From Candidatus Aenigmatarchaeota archaeon (GTDB taxonomy: Archaea; Aenigmatarchaeota; Aenigmatarchaeia; QMZP01; QMZT01): a DNA stretch of 64,000 nt. Numbering within the stretch: the stretch's first letter is position 1; every line of letters starts with the position of its first letter. Position numbers and translations under genes: made by a program. The DNA lies in contig JAPLVC010000003.1 of assembly GCA_026397315.1 (NCBI GenBank), positions 41,258-105,257 of the forward strand, written 5' to 3'. Below the pieces are notes generated by a model. That model worked only from the letters and a program-made list of their open reading frames with translations, was not told where the DNA came from and searched no databases. Positions 49,447 through 57,738 of the stretch are shown here, in pieces.

Positions 49447-50646
49447 TTGCTCATCAAACTGTTGACAATGCCGTACGCGTCCTTTTCTCTCGCCCCGATC
49501 GGGAAGGAAATGAAAATATCGAGGCAGGTTATGTCCAAGTACAAAAAACGTTTGGCGCATATCGGTTTAATCAAAAGAATCCTGCCGAGCTGGCCCCCGA
49601 TGTACCGGCTTACCGAGAAGGCCAAAAAGCTCAATGTCAACGACTTCTCGTATAGTACGACCACCGTTGACATTGACGAGAAAATCGGCATGGAGGACGT
49701 GTTCATCACAATCCCGATCGCCGACAAAACCGGCTCAAACCTGCCGGAAGGGTTCTGGGAAAAAATAAACCTGAAGCTGAACAACAACGTCCAGAAGCAC
49801 GGCCACGTCAACCTGGGCGACTATACCTGCTCGATCAGGGAGACCTCGAAGAGCGTGATCATCCAGCTGGGCCCGGTCAGGCTGCAGGACTTCAAGGACG
49901 CCATCCCGATCTACAACGAGCTCGTCATGCGCCTGTACCAGCTGCTCATCCAGTACAACTACTTCATCGACCCTTTCAAGGCTCGCTGCTCCGATCCTGA
50001 GTTCACGTATTCGAATGTTGTCACCAGGGAGAACGCCAAGGAAATCACCGAGCCCAGAGTCACGGAGTATCTCGGATTTCCAAGAGAGAAGATGCTCCCG
50101 GGCGATCAGCCGGAAGAGACCTGGGTCAAGGGCGACAACAGCCCGGACACCGGCACGATCGAGTCCAACCACCGGCCGCTCGCCGCGGCCTGGCGCGCAT
50201 TCCCGCTCGCCATTCACCAGCTGCTCCAGCTGCAGACCAGGCAGACCGAGATTATGGGGAAGTACGCGGCCGAGATTGAGGCTCACCTGGACACCTACGC
50301 GAAAGTCAACGTCGCCTTCGAGAAGAACAACGCGCTCACCGCGGACGTCGGCAGGATCGCGCAGGGCTTTACTTCGGCGCTCGATTCTTTCAAACAAGCC
50401 CTGAGTGAGGTCCGGACACCGGCTCCCCAAAAACGCTCTGTAGATACAGTTCTGAGCGACCTGCAGGCCATGCAGCCATGGGAGAGGGTCAGGGTCAGGA
50501 TAATCCAGAACATCAGGGATTTCACGTTTACGGACGAATCCGGAGCGTCCAGGAAGGTCGATCACCTGAAGGCCGGCTCGGAGATATATCTCGCTCGGGA
50601 CCAGGCCATCGACGTGGTGACGTGGAAGGAGGCCGAGCTCGTATGA
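49363..50646 (+). CDS. Winged-helix protein of the mobile element, replication/control candidate
   Basis: Up to 427 aa from GTG 49363. The first ~28 codons are the translated iterons (VNGK repeats), so the real start may be TTG 49447 or ATG 49468. A winged helix begins at LLIKLLTMPYASFSLAPIGK ... SRQVMSKYKKRLAHIGLIKR, followed by a beta-rich middle region (residues ~100-200) and a C-terminal helical part. With iterons inside its own 5' region it looks like an initiator or master regulator. No known Rep motif was recognised. Confidence 0.6.
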   Translation: MGNVNGKKINVNGKNRHTAGNVNGQCQRLLIKLLTMPYASFSLAPIGKEMKISRQVMSKYKKRLAHIGLIKRILPSWPPMYRLTEKAKKLNVNDFSYSTTTVDIDEKIGMEDVFITIPIADKTGSNLPEGFWEKINLKLNNNVQKHGHVNLGDYTCSIRETSKSVIIQLGPVRLQDFKDAIPIYNELVMRLYQLLIQYNYFIDPFKARCSDPEFTYSNVVTRENAKEITEPRVTEYLGFPREKMLPGDQPEETWVKGDNSPDTGTIESNHRPLAAAWRAFPLAIHQLLQLQTRQTEIMGKYAAEIEAHLDTYAKVNVAFEKNNALTADVGRIAQGFTSALDSFKQALSEVRTPAPQKRSVDTVLSDLQAMQPWERVRVRIIQNIRDFTFTDESGASRKVDHLKAGSEIYLARDQAIDVVTWKEAELV

Positions 50647-50921
50647 CGGAAACACCAAAGGCGAAGATTTTGAAAATATGGAATAAAACATACTGCCCGA
50701 AGTGCGAGGGAAAATTCAGTGTTGATTGGTCCTGCTCAGATTGGGATGCTCATCACGACAAGCTGGCCGGCATCGCCATCTCCGAAATCCTATCAGCAGC
50801 CAGGAAAGTTGTCGAAGACGAAAGAGCCAGCCATTCGAAGGCCTGCAATAAACACTGCGATCTGCCGTTCTGGGACATCTTAGAAAAACTCGAAGCCCTG
50901 AAGGAGCCCGTGAAAAAATGA
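50643..50921 (+). CDS. 92-aa zinc-finger-like protein of the element
   Basis: TYCPKCEGKFSVDWSCSDWD, then CNKHCDLPFW; four or more cysteines plus histidines suggest metal binding. It starts inside the stop codon of the winged-helix gene (ATGA). Not recognised further. Confidence 0.6.
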   Translation: MTETPKAKILKIWNKTYCPKCEGKFSVDWSCSDWDAHHDKLAGIAISEILSAARKVVEDERASHSKACNKHCDLPFWDILEKLEALKEPVKK

Positions 50922-51115
50922 AGTACGTGCCGCACATCCCGTTCGACCGGAAGCTGGTCCGGAAGTGTTCGAACGTCACCGGCACGGACCCGAAGATAAT
51001 CATGAAGAACGTCGAGGCGATCCTCGAGGCCATCGGCGGAAAAAAGGAGAGCGACCTGCTCTTCACGTCCTGGGGAGTCCGGAGCAACAAGGAAATGGAG
51101 GCCGGAAAATGCTGA
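50918..51115 (+). CDS. 65-aa element protein, unrecognised
   Basis: Starts in the stop codon of the previous gene (ATGA). Compact alpha/beta sequence (RKLVRKCSNVTGTDPKIIMK), no motif. Confidence 0.55.
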   Translation: MKYVPHIPFDRKLVRKCSNVTGTDPKIIMKNVEAILEAIGGKKESDLLFTSWGVRSNKEMEAGKC

Positions 51116-51231
51116 CAAGCGGGAAATTGCTATTTCCCGACTGTAAAGCCGGGTTTCAAGCGACAGATGCCGGTTTTCATCTGATGGAAGACCTGCCAGA
51201 AAGCATCCTGGAAGAAATTAATAGTAACTGA
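51109..51231 (+). CDS. 40-aa element peptide
   Basis: MLTSGKLLFPDCKAGFQATD and an acidic end; starts 7 bp before the stop of the preceding gene. No family. Confidence 0.4.
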   Translation: MLTSGKLLFPDCKAGFQATDAGFHLMEDLPESILEEINSN

Positions 51232-51264
51232 ATATTCAGACGAATATTAAGGAGTTGATGACGC

Positions 51265-52038
51265 ATGGAAGCCAGAGAGATTGAAAAATACCCGAAGCAG
51301 ATCCTGGTCACTGTCGAGAACAGCGATGAGCTCGAGAAGCTGACCGAATTGTGCGACGGGTCGCTTGAGCACGTCGAGGCCGAGATTGCATTTCCAAACG
51401 GCAAAGAGATAGAAGTCCCTTCCCCGGCGCCTCCCGAGAAAGAGAAGCGGCACTACAAAAAGCGCGAGCCGAAAAAGCCCGAGCAGGAACTCGTCGGCGT
51501 GAAGCTGCGGAACAAGGACAGGAAAAAGCTGCCCATCGCCGCGGCCGCGAAGCGTGAGCGCATAGAGAGGGCCAAGGAGCTCGTGCGCAACGGCATGGAG
51601 CCGCTCAAGGCATACAAGAAGGTTTGGGGAGAAGGCCGCGTGAGCGGAAGGGTCCTGGGCGAACTCAACAAGGAAACCGGAAAAGAAGGGAGGCCGCCCG
51701 AGGAGACGGCCTCCACGGTTGCGACACCCAGACACATGACCAGGAAAGAGAGGGACGTCCGCAAAGAGAAAAAGAACGGAAAGACTGCTGACGCATTCAA
51801 GATCGCGGCCGGCTTCCTCGAGGATAAGAAAGGAAACGCGGACGGATTCGCGTTAGGATCCCTGCAGGAGCATCTTCAGATGAATGGAATTCCAGATTAC
51901 GAGATTGGAAAGATATCGTCAGCCATGACCGACGCGGGAAGCGATTTCATGAGAATGTTGTGGCACGATCACAGCGTCAAAATATCTACATTCAGAGGAG
52001 AGAACGGCAAGATGTTTTTGGCCGAGGAAGCATCATGA
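51265..52038 (+). CDS. 257-aa basic element protein
   Basis: Highly charged: a beta-rich start (ILVTVENSDELEKLTELCDG), a lysine-rich linker with a helix AKRERIERAKELVRNGMEPL, another basic linker and a helical C-terminus. The middle helices could be a small DNA-binding unit. Preceded by AAGGAG at -10. Not recognised. Confidence 0.55.
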   Translation: MEAREIEKYPKQILVTVENSDELEKLTELCDGSLEHVEAEIAFPNGKEIEVPSPAPPEKEKRHYKKREPKKPEQELVGVKLRNKDRKKLPIAAAAKRERIERAKELVRNGMEPLKAYKKVWGEGRVSGRVLGELNKETGKEGRPPEETASTVATPRHMTRKERDVRKEKKNGKTADAFKIAAGFLEDKKGNADGFALGSLQEHLQMNGIPDYEIGKISSAMTDAGSDFMRMLWHDHSVKISTFRGENGKMFLAEEAS

Positions 52039-52184
52039 AAAGACTCAACATCGAATTCCTACCTCTCAATACATCGAAGTGGAAATGCAGGAGATGCGGC
52101 TGCACCGACGACAAGCCATGCAGGGACGTCTACGGAAAGCCCTGCAGCTGGGTGAAGCCCGATCTCTGCTCGGAGTGTGCCTAA
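52035..52184 (+). CDS. 49-aa Cys-rich element protein
   Basis: KCRRCGCTDDKPCRDVYGKP then CSWVKPDLCSECA: six cysteines in a pattern common in small phage zinc-finger proteins. ATGA overlap with the preceding gene. Confidence 0.6.
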   Translation: MKRLNIEFLPLNTSKWKCRRCGCTDDKPCRDVYGKPCSWVKPDLCSECA

Positions 52185-52187
52185 ATT

Positions 52188-52448
52188 ATGCAGAAAGGAA
52201 GATGCGCGATGTGCGGACAGCAGGGAGTGATCGCCTGGTCCACGAGTGACGAGAAGGCAGGGAAGCTCAGCGGACAGCCCATCCTGATCAGCCACGGAAA
52301 GGAGTATCACTGCCTCGGCTGCGCGTCGGAGCACTGCAGGGAATGTTTTCTCAAGTCCGGAAGGTCGTACGGCGACCTCCGGGATTTATTGGTTTTGTCA
52401 CCCCTTAAGGCCCGGGCGTCTTTCAGGAGCGGAGGTCTGCCATCATGA
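52188..52448 (+). CDS. 86-aa zinc-finger element protein
   Basis: CAMCGQQG at the N-terminus and CLGCASEHCRECFLK in the middle form a treble-clef-like set. It ends overlapping the next gene's start. Probably nucleic-acid or protein binding. Confidence 0.55.
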   Translation: MQKGRCAMCGQQGVIAWSTSDEKAGKLSGQPILISHGKEYHCLGCASEHCRECFLKSGRSYGDLRDLLVLSPLKARASFRSGGLPS

Positions 52449-52606
52449 AGCTCCAGGAGACGAAAACGGGCCAGCTGACCGTGACAATACCTCGGCCGCT
52501 GGCCCGGGCCATGGGCCTGAAGAAAGGCGACGAGCTGCAGGTCGCAATCAACCAGCGCGGAAACCTGGAGATATCGAAATTGAAAAATCAGGAGAAGACT
52601 GAATAA
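52445..52606 (+). CDS. SpoVT-AbrB family protein of the element
   Basis: 53 aa: GQLTVTIPRPLARAMGLKKG then DELQVAINQRGNLEIS, a clear AbrB hairpin. Small transcriptional regulator; overlaps the previous stop (ATGA). Confidence 0.75.
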   Translation: MKLQETKTGQLTVTIPRPLARAMGLKKGDELQVAINQRGNLEISKLKNQEKTE

Positions 52607-52607
52607 C

Positions 52608-52670
52608 ATGAATCTTAACTATTGCCCATTGTGCGACTGCCATTACAGAAAAAAGCACAGGCATGTTTGA
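52608..52670 (+). CDS. Possible 20-aa zinc-knuckle peptide
   Basis: MNLNYCPLCDCHYRKKHRHV: Cys and His residues could bind one zinc. It starts one base after the AbrB stop and is followed by a GGAGATGG Shine-Dalgarno for the next gene; real translation is uncertain. Confidence 0.35.
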   Translation: MNLNYCPLCDCHYRKKHRHV

Positions 52671-52683
52671 GGAGATGGTTTGA

Positions 52684-53085
52684 ATGAGAGTAATAGTCAT
52701 TTGCAGCGAGAAGGAACTGAATCAGATGGAAATTATTCAGAGCGAGTTCAACGGAGTAATGCATAATTTCGTCAAGCGTGGCTTCAGCGGAAGGATAACG
52801 ATTGAGAAGGCCGAACATCAGGACGTCCGAGATGCGGTTGAGGCGGAACTGGAAAACGCAAAAAAGAAATTTCCTTACTGGCCGGTCTGTGCTGTTCAGG
52901 CTGCCGCTGTCCCTTGTGAAGAGGCTGGCGAACTTCTTCAGGCATCCCTTGAATTCACGTTTGAAAACGGCAACAAGGAAGCCATGCGAAAGGAAGCGCT
53001 GCACACTGCGGCCATGGCGATCAGATTTCTCGAGAGGTTTGAGACTATAAAGAAAATTCCACCGAAGTCTATGGAGGACTCATGA
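52684..53085 (+). CDS. MazG-like/phage nucleotide-pool protein
   Basis: 133 aa. C-terminal helices VPCEEAGELLQASLEFTFEN and EALHTAAMAIRFLERF match the EExxEL and helix pattern of phage MazG-type pyrophosphohydrolase-related proteins; the second acidic pair is less clear. Preceded by an N-terminal alpha/beta part. Confidence 0.5.
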   Translation: MRVIVICSEKELNQMEIIQSEFNGVMHNFVKRGFSGRITIEKAEHQDVRDAVEAELENAKKKFPYWPVCAVQAAAVPCEEAGELLQASLEFTFENGNKEAMRKEALHTAAMAIRFLERFETIKKIPPKSMEDS

Positions 53086-53243
53086 AGCCCCAACCAAAAC
53101 CAGCCTTCGAATACCAGGAAGACGTCAAGGATTTCACGGGCCTCATATTTCACTGCCCGGGCTGCGACGCCTGCTTCCACCTGCACATCGCGAAGGTCGA
53201 GCTGCTGCCGCTGCCAAAAACCAAAGTGAGGAATCGACTATGA
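53082..53243 (+). CDS. 53-aa zinc-finger-like element protein
   Basis: HCPGCDACFHLHIAKVELLP: three cysteines and two histidines in close spacing. ATGA overlap with the gene before and ATGA overlap with the gene after. Confidence 0.5.
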   Translation: MKPQPKPAFEYQEDVKDFTGLIFHCPGCDACFHLHIAKVELLPLPKTKVRNRL

Positions 53244-53497
53244 AAAAAAAGGGTACAAATAAAAAAATTAGAACGGTCCTGGACATCGCAATGTTTGCCG
53301 TGAAATTTATTATAACCATGTCTTTATGGTTGTTGCTGGTTGCTGCATATAATCATGTCTGCGGAATTTACTGTGCAGCAGATCCTCCGATCTGCCCATG
53401 GATACGAGGCGTAATTTTTGCATACTGGCCGCTCGTAATATTGTTTATTTTTCGATACGCATTAAAGGATGACCATGAAATCAAAACCAAAAAGTAA
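53240..53497 (+). CDS. 85-aa two-helix membrane protein of the element
   Basis: TM1 ITMSLWLLLVAAYNHVCG and TM2 IFAYWPLVILFIFRYAL flank a cysteine-containing extracytoplasmic loop (CGIYCAADPPICPW). It overlaps the prepilin-peptidase-like gene by 23 bp. Confidence 0.6.
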   Translation: MKKKGTNKKIRTVLDIAMFAVKFIITMSLWLLLVAAYNHVCGIYCAADPPICPWIRGVIFAYWPLVILFIFRYALKDDHEIKTKK

Positions 53498-54011
53498 GGC
53501 CCAGAAAATCGCCCTGGCGGCTGGCGCGATCCTCGGGGTCGTTCTGCTGGTTGCCCTGGCGTCGATGACGTTCCAGGAATATTCTCTCGTCCAAGTCGTG
53601 CTCCTGGTATCTTTCGTCGCGCTCGCCGTGCAGGACGCCAGGACCGGGAAGGTCAACATTCTCGTCCTGGTTCTCATGGCCGTCCTCGAGTGGATATTTC
53701 ACCAGTACATTTTCATGCAGGTATTTTTCATGCCTTTCATGGTCCTCACTGCGATCTGGGGAATTGTTTATTTCATACAGAGAAAAGCCGTTTTTAAAAA
53801 CCGCCTGCCTTTCGGCTTCGGCGACGTCGTCGCTGTCCCTCTCGCGATGACGCTGGCAGCCATACTCGCCGGCTTCTGGGGTCTCGTCCTTTTCGGAGCA
53901 TTGACAGCCCTGGTGATATTGCCGGCCGTCCTGAAAAGGAAAACCCTGAGGCTGGTCCCCTGGCTGCTCCCGGGCGTCCTGGCTGCTTTTGCCCTGGGAT
54001 TTTTTCTATAA
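53475..54011 (+). CDS. Prepilin peptidase-like membrane protease (A24 type)
   Basis: 178 aa, six predicted TM segments. First Asp in VQDARTGKVN (D54, the DxRxxxI pattern), second in FGFGDVVAVPL (D117 of GxGD), the two catalytic aspartates of archaeal type III signal peptidases that cut pilin-like precursors. It lacks the methyltransferase domain of bacterial PilD. ATG 53475 has AAAGGAT upstream. Sitting in a mobile element, it may process the element's own structural protein. No secretion ATPase or pilus platform gene was seen. Confidence 0.8.
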   Translation: MKSKPKSKAQKIALAAGAILGVVLLVALASMTFQEYSLVQVVLLVSFVALAVQDARTGKVNILVLVLMAVLEWIFHQYIFMQVFFMPFMVLTAIWGIVYFIQRKAVFKNRLPFGFGDVVAVPLAMTLAAILAGFWGLVLFGALTALVILPAVLKRKTLRLVPWLLPGVLAAFALGFFL

Positions 54012-54259
54012 GATTTTTCACTTCTAAAATAAACAGCATCGGTCGAGATACTGACGAGCTCGTGCACGTCGCCGGCACCAGGCCTGCAGGATTCCGCAGC
54101 TGCTCCGCCGGCAACGCTCAGGAAGACCCGACCTTTACCTGTTTACAAAAGTCACTAAAAGTTACTTAAAGTAACCGATAAAAAAATATTCATGTCCCTT
54201 GAGAAAAGTAAAAACTGCGATGCAACGGATTGACCAGGGGGACGGCCTCCCGGCATCAT
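54012..54259. other. Intergenic region between protease and integrase genes
   Basis: No gene found. Contains a 15-bp palindrome GTTACTT-A-AAGTAAC (54162-54176) next to AGTCACTAAA, 84 bp past the integrase stop codon, the usual location of an attachment site or integrase arm site. Confidence 0.4.
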
Positions 54260-55171
54260 TCACAACTTTCGATGAGCTGTTTTAGAGTCCTTCGAGATGT
54301 TTTCCATGATATCCCTGGTAGTATTAAGGTCCCTTTCCCGGTCCATGTACTGGGTATATTTCAGAGTCGTCTCGATCTTCTCGTGTCCCAGCATCCTCTG
54401 GACCAGCTGCAGATTACCTCCGGTCTTCTCGAGGAGCTTTGTCGCGAACACGCGACGGAAGTCATGCGATCCCGTGGACCTGCCCAGGACGGCCTCGCAT
54501 GTTATTTTAAGTTTACGGTTGAAGATGTCGACTTTGCTCTCGAGGCTCGCCTTCGAGTTCGGCCAGAATATCGTCTCGTTGTCCAGGATGCCGTCGGCTT
54601 TCGCGGCCTTCTGCAGCTCCGCGCAGAAATCGAGCGGCAGTTTTGTGGGCCTTGGCTTTTTCTGCAGCCTGCCTTTTCCGTAAAGAATTACCCTGCCGGT
54701 CTTGAAGTCCACGTCTCTGAGCTTCACGCCCAGAGCCTCGTGTACCCTGCAGCCGGTGGCGAACATGAAACGCGCGATCCTCTGCTCCTCGCGCTCGAGC
54801 TTTTCAATTACCTGATAGACCTCATCGACCGTCGGGATCTCCCGGGGTTTCGCCGGAGGCTCCTTGACAGCCGGCAGCTTGGCGATCCACACCACGGCCT
54901 GGTCCTCCCCCAGGACTTTTTCATGCTCGAGAAACTCTAGGAACTTGACGATCGCCGCCCGGACATATACCCGGTTCTTTCTCTTTATCATTCTAATGGA
55001 GTCGTCCATGGAAAACAAAAGCCGGTTTCCCAGCAGCGATTTGACAACAGCCAGGTACTTCCTGGAAGTCGCCGGGCCTACCGGCGCGAGATCCGTGAGG
55101 AAACCTTCGAATTTTTTTGCCCAACCCGGGCCGAGCAGTCGGGAAATGTCTCTTTCTCGATTCTCTGACAT
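54260..55171 (-). CDS. Tyrosine recombinase/integrase
   Basis: 303 aa with an N-terminal SAM-like DNA-binding domain (residues ~10-100) and a catalytic domain: R142 in TGCRVHEALG, K166 region GKGRLQKK, H236-x-x-R239 in SHDFRRVFAT, H263 in LGHEKIETTL and Y272. All five catalytic positions are present, so it should be active. Its promoter is the bidirectional TATA element at 55188-55210. No tRNA gene flanks the element within the window. Confidence 0.9.
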   Translation of the reverse strand: MSENRERDISRLLGPGWAKKFEGFLTDLAPVGPATSRKYLAVVKSLLGNRLLFSMDDSIRMIKRKNRVYVRAAIVKFLEFLEHEKVLGEDQAVVWIAKLPAVKEPPAKPREIPTVDEVYQVIEKLEREEQRIARFMFATGCRVHEALGVKLRDVDFKTGRVILYGKGRLQKKPRPTKLPLDFCAELQKAAKADGILDNETIFWPNSKASLESKVDIFNRKLKITCEAVLGRSTGSHDFRRVFATKLLEKTGGNLQLVQRMLGHEKIETTLKYTQYMDRERDLNTTRDIMENISKDSKTAHRKL

Positions 55172-55187
55172 GTTTAACGCTTGAATG

Positions 55188-55210
55188 TAGGAACTTTATA
55201 AAGGTCCTGA
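55188..55210. promoter_or_regulatory. Palindromic TATA promoter between integrase and 97-aa gene
   Basis: TAGGAACTTTATAAAGGTCC is nearly symmetric around the TATA core. The ATG at 55225 is 26 bp to the right of the centre and the integrase ATG at 55171 is 28 bp to the left, so both genes can be leaderless from the same site. The same word, TAGGAACTTTAAAAAGGGACC-like, lies before the two-TM protein at 59491. Confidence 0.65.
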
Positions 55211-55224
55211 TTCGAACCTCAATC

Positions 55225-55518
55225 ATGTTAGTTGTTTTCTTTCTGATATTCATTGCGGGGGCCGTGGGGACATTGTACTTCGGTTTTTTTCAGAAGGAAA
55301 GGCGCTGGCTATTGACAATGATATCAACCGTTCTCTGGGCCGTGCTCGCCTTCCAGGCCTTTAAGATAGAGGTCCCGTCCGGTGGCGTGACGCTCGTGTT
55401 CCAGGAAATAATCGTTGTGCTGTTCTGCTGGTTCATGACGTTCGTCGGTGCGGTCATCACGGGGATAGGCATCCTGGACACACTGAAGACCAACAAGCAG
55501 GAGGCGCAGCATGGCTGA
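55225..55518 (+). CDS. 97-aa three-helix membrane protein of the element
   Basis: Three TM segments (FFLIFIAGAVGTLYFGFF, WLLTMISTVLWAVLAFQAF, EIIVVLFCWFMTFVGAVIT). First gene of a long plus-strand operon. No family recognised. Confidence 0.6.
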   Translation: MLVVFFLIFIAGAVGTLYFGFFQKERRWLLTMISTVLWAVLAFQAFKIEVPSGGVTLVFQEIIVVLFCWFMTFVGAVITGIGILDTLKTNKQEAQHG

Positions 55519-56011
55519 CAGCGGCCAGGCCCAGCCCGTGACCTACCAGATGGTCACGCTAACGTCGCAGCTGGCCGAGACCATCATCAAGGACGACAGC
55601 CCTCAGACCGTCATGAGCGAGATCTGGGAGTTCATGAACACGGAGCTCATGACCGCGAACCTGACTTACATCGACTTCCAGAACATAATGGACTTCGTTG
55701 ACCTGCGCTTCGCCAACATGCTGCTCGGCATCCCTGAGGACCTGTGGAACGACGTCTCAATCAAGGAGACTGTCTGGGACAAGGACGAGAACGGCAAGCT
55801 ATTCATGGCAGTCACGAAGGTCTACAACATAGTCGAACTCTGGGACAACGTCCGGGCGAAGGTTTACATCAAGTGCTGCAACTCTAGGGACGGCCATCTT
55901 CTCAAGGCCCTCACCACTCAGAGGTCTGAGACCAAGGGTTTCTATGAGGAAAGGGGAACGCAGAACCCGCTCGCCGGCGAGCAGCAGAAATCGAGATGGA
56001 GGCTGATATAA
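55511..56011 (+). CDS. 166-aa soluble element protein
   Basis: Overlaps the preceding gene by 8 bp. Mixed alpha/beta (PQTVMSEIWEFMNTELMTAN, DDLWNDVSI-like turns, IVELWDNVRAKVYIKCC), no known motif. Possible structural or assembly role by position. Confidence 0.55.
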   Translation: MADSGQAQPVTYQMVTLTSQLAETIIKDDSPQTVMSEIWEFMNTELMTANLTYIDFQNIMDFVDLRFANMLLGIPEDLWNDVSIKETVWDKDENGKLFMAVTKVYNIVELWDNVRAKVYIKCCNSRDGHLLKALTTQRSETKGFYEERGTQNPLAGEQQKSRWRLI

Positions 56012-56616
56012 TGGCAGAGCTGGATTTCCTGGCGAGCATCAACATCTGGATGTGGATAACCTTTATCGTCGTCGCGGTGTTCTCGGTACTGTTCGTCATC
56101 GTCATCATGTATTTCATTCTTCCCATGCGTTCCAGCCCTGCGAAGCACTTCGTCAAGGCCAAGAGGGAGAACAGGCCGGTCTTCTTCCTGGACGCGGGAA
56201 AATATTTCCGCTGCGTGGTCGGCAAGGACAAGAACAACGAAGGCCCCGCGGACATCTACCGCAGCGCCAAGGGCCGCGACTATATCAAGGGCGGCCTGGG
56301 GCTGAAATATTGTGAAGGCGTTCTCGTGGGAGTAGCCGAGGATTTCCGTTCGCTGACCACGAACATCGGGGTCATCGATCTGATGGAGATGATAGTCGCC
56401 AAGAAATGGGATCCGGAAGAGGCCAAGAAAAAGCTCGATGAAATTTCAAAGCATCTGAAGGAAGACCTCGGCATCAAGGACGAGTTCATGGACCTCGACG
56501 AAAAAAATAAAGCCGCCCTGAAAGAGGTCACGGAAAAATTCGACGCCCTCAGGGAGAAAATCCTGAAGGAGCATGCGGTCAAGGCCGTGGAGAAAACGGA
56601 GGAAGACCATGACTGA
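56011..56616 (+). CDS. 201-aa membrane-anchored element protein
   Basis: N-terminal TM (WITFIVVAVFSVLFVIVIMY) then a cytoplasmic beta-rich part and a long charged C-terminal helix (KKKLDEISKHLKEDLGIKDE). Start codon overlaps the previous stop (TAATG). No family recognised. Confidence 0.6.
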   Translation: MAELDFLASINIWMWITFIVVAVFSVLFVIVIMYFILPMRSSPAKHFVKAKRENRPVFFLDAGKYFRCVVGKDKNNEGPADIYRSAKGRDYIKGGLGLKYCEGVLVGVAEDFRSLTTNIGVIDLMEMIVAKKWDPEEAKKKLDEISKHLKEDLGIKDEFMDLDEKNKAALKEVTEKFDALREKILKEHAVKAVEKTEEDHD

Positions 56617-57253
56617 TAAAAGCGTCATCGACAAGGACGGGGAAAAGAAGCTACGCGAGCTCGAGAAGCAGAGGGCGAAGGAGATTGAAAAGCTCGAGAA
56701 AAATTACGAGAAGGAAAAAACCAAGATGCTCGATGACATCAACGACGTCAAGAAAACCGACAAGCTTAAATTCTGGAAGGATCGCAGAGGGTCCGCCATC
56801 GAGGACCCGAAATATTGGGCCCTGGTCAACGTCGAGTCCCTCAAGGAGTTCATCAAGTACGGCGCCAACAAGGTCCTGGACCAGATACGCGTCAGGACCG
56901 CCGCCAACATAATGGCCAGGGAAGAGATCGCCAGGGCGAAGAACGAAAAGAAAGGCTTCGATGTCAAGAGCCTGATGTTCACGCTGGTGATTATTGGGGT
57001 GTGCGGCTTCATGGCTTATATCCTGCTCACTAATTTTTTCAACTGGAAGACTGCATCGGATGAGACCATCCGGGTAAAGGGAGAACTGGGCGACGCCCAG
57101 GGGACGCTCGCCGCCTGCAAGGCCGAACTCTACCATTACAATCCATCGTCGTTAATGGCCGCAGCCCCGCCAACAAGTCAACCATCTGATCAGGGGCCGC
57201 CGGCGAATCCCAACAGCCCGGTCAATCCGGGCGGGAACACATTGAAAGGATAA
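56609..57253 (+). CDS. 214-aa coiled-coil and membrane element protein
   Basis: N-terminal highly charged coiled coil (ELEKQRAKEIEKLEKNYEKE), a middle globular part, one TM (SLMFTLVIIGVCGFMAYILL, residues ~115-135) and an exposed proline-rich C-terminus (PPANPNSPVNPGGN). Overlaps both neighbours' coding by a few bases. Confidence 0.6.
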   Translation: MTDKSVIDKDGEKKLRELEKQRAKEIEKLEKNYEKEKTKMLDDINDVKKTDKLKFWKDRRGSAIEDPKYWALVNVESLKEFIKYGANKVLDQIRVRTAANIMAREEIARAKNEKKGFDVKSLMFTLVIIGVCGFMAYILLTNFFNWKTASDETIRVKGELGDAQGTLAACKAELYHYNPSSLMAAAPPTSQPSDQGPPANPNSPVNPGGNTLKG

Positions 57254-57254
57254 C

Positions 57255-57734
57255 ATGAACGGAAAAAAAGTTTTGCTGGCGCTGCAGATAGGAGGAGCCA
57301 TCTTCACGGTCGCGTCCATAGTCTTCGCGTTGACGGTCTATTCATTCGGGACTTTCCTTAACAACAACTTCGTTTACATGGCAGTCTTCTATGACGCCAT
57401 GGCCGCGGACTTCCACGCAGGCAACCAGAGCTCGGACGTCGTGACGCTCGCGAGCATCACCGCCTCGAAATATTGCGCCATGTACTCGGCGGAGCGCAGG
57501 ACCCTCGACTATGACAAGTACGGCCATCTGTGCAGCGCCATCGGCAACAGGACCGTTTTTTTCATGGCCTGCTACAACGGCATGAGGACCGACTGCTCGG
57601 ATGACGCGATCCCGGGAGTTGACGACCCTCTGGCGCTGGAGCTCTACAACAGCGCGCCTTACATGTCCTTCATTTTCAACAACGACATTTTCAAGTTTTC
57701 CGAGAAGCAGAGGCAGGGCTTCCTGGCAGGGTGA
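57255..57734 (+). CDS. 159-aa membrane-anchored element protein
   Basis: A short basic start (MNGKK) precedes a hydrophobic segment (IFTVASIVFALTVYSFG), and the rest has four cysteines in an exported domain. The start resembles type III (pilin-like) signals, though the consensus is weak; it is a possible substrate of the A24-type protease. Confidence 0.55.
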   Translation: MNGKKVLLALQIGGAIFTVASIVFALTVYSFGTFLNNNFVYMAVFYDAMAADFHAGNQSSDVVTLASITASKYCAMYSAERRTLDYDKYGHLCSAIGNRTVFFMACYNGMRTDCSDDAIPGVDDPLALELYNSAPYMSFIFNNDIFKFSEKQRQGFLAG

Positions 57735-57738
57735 TATC

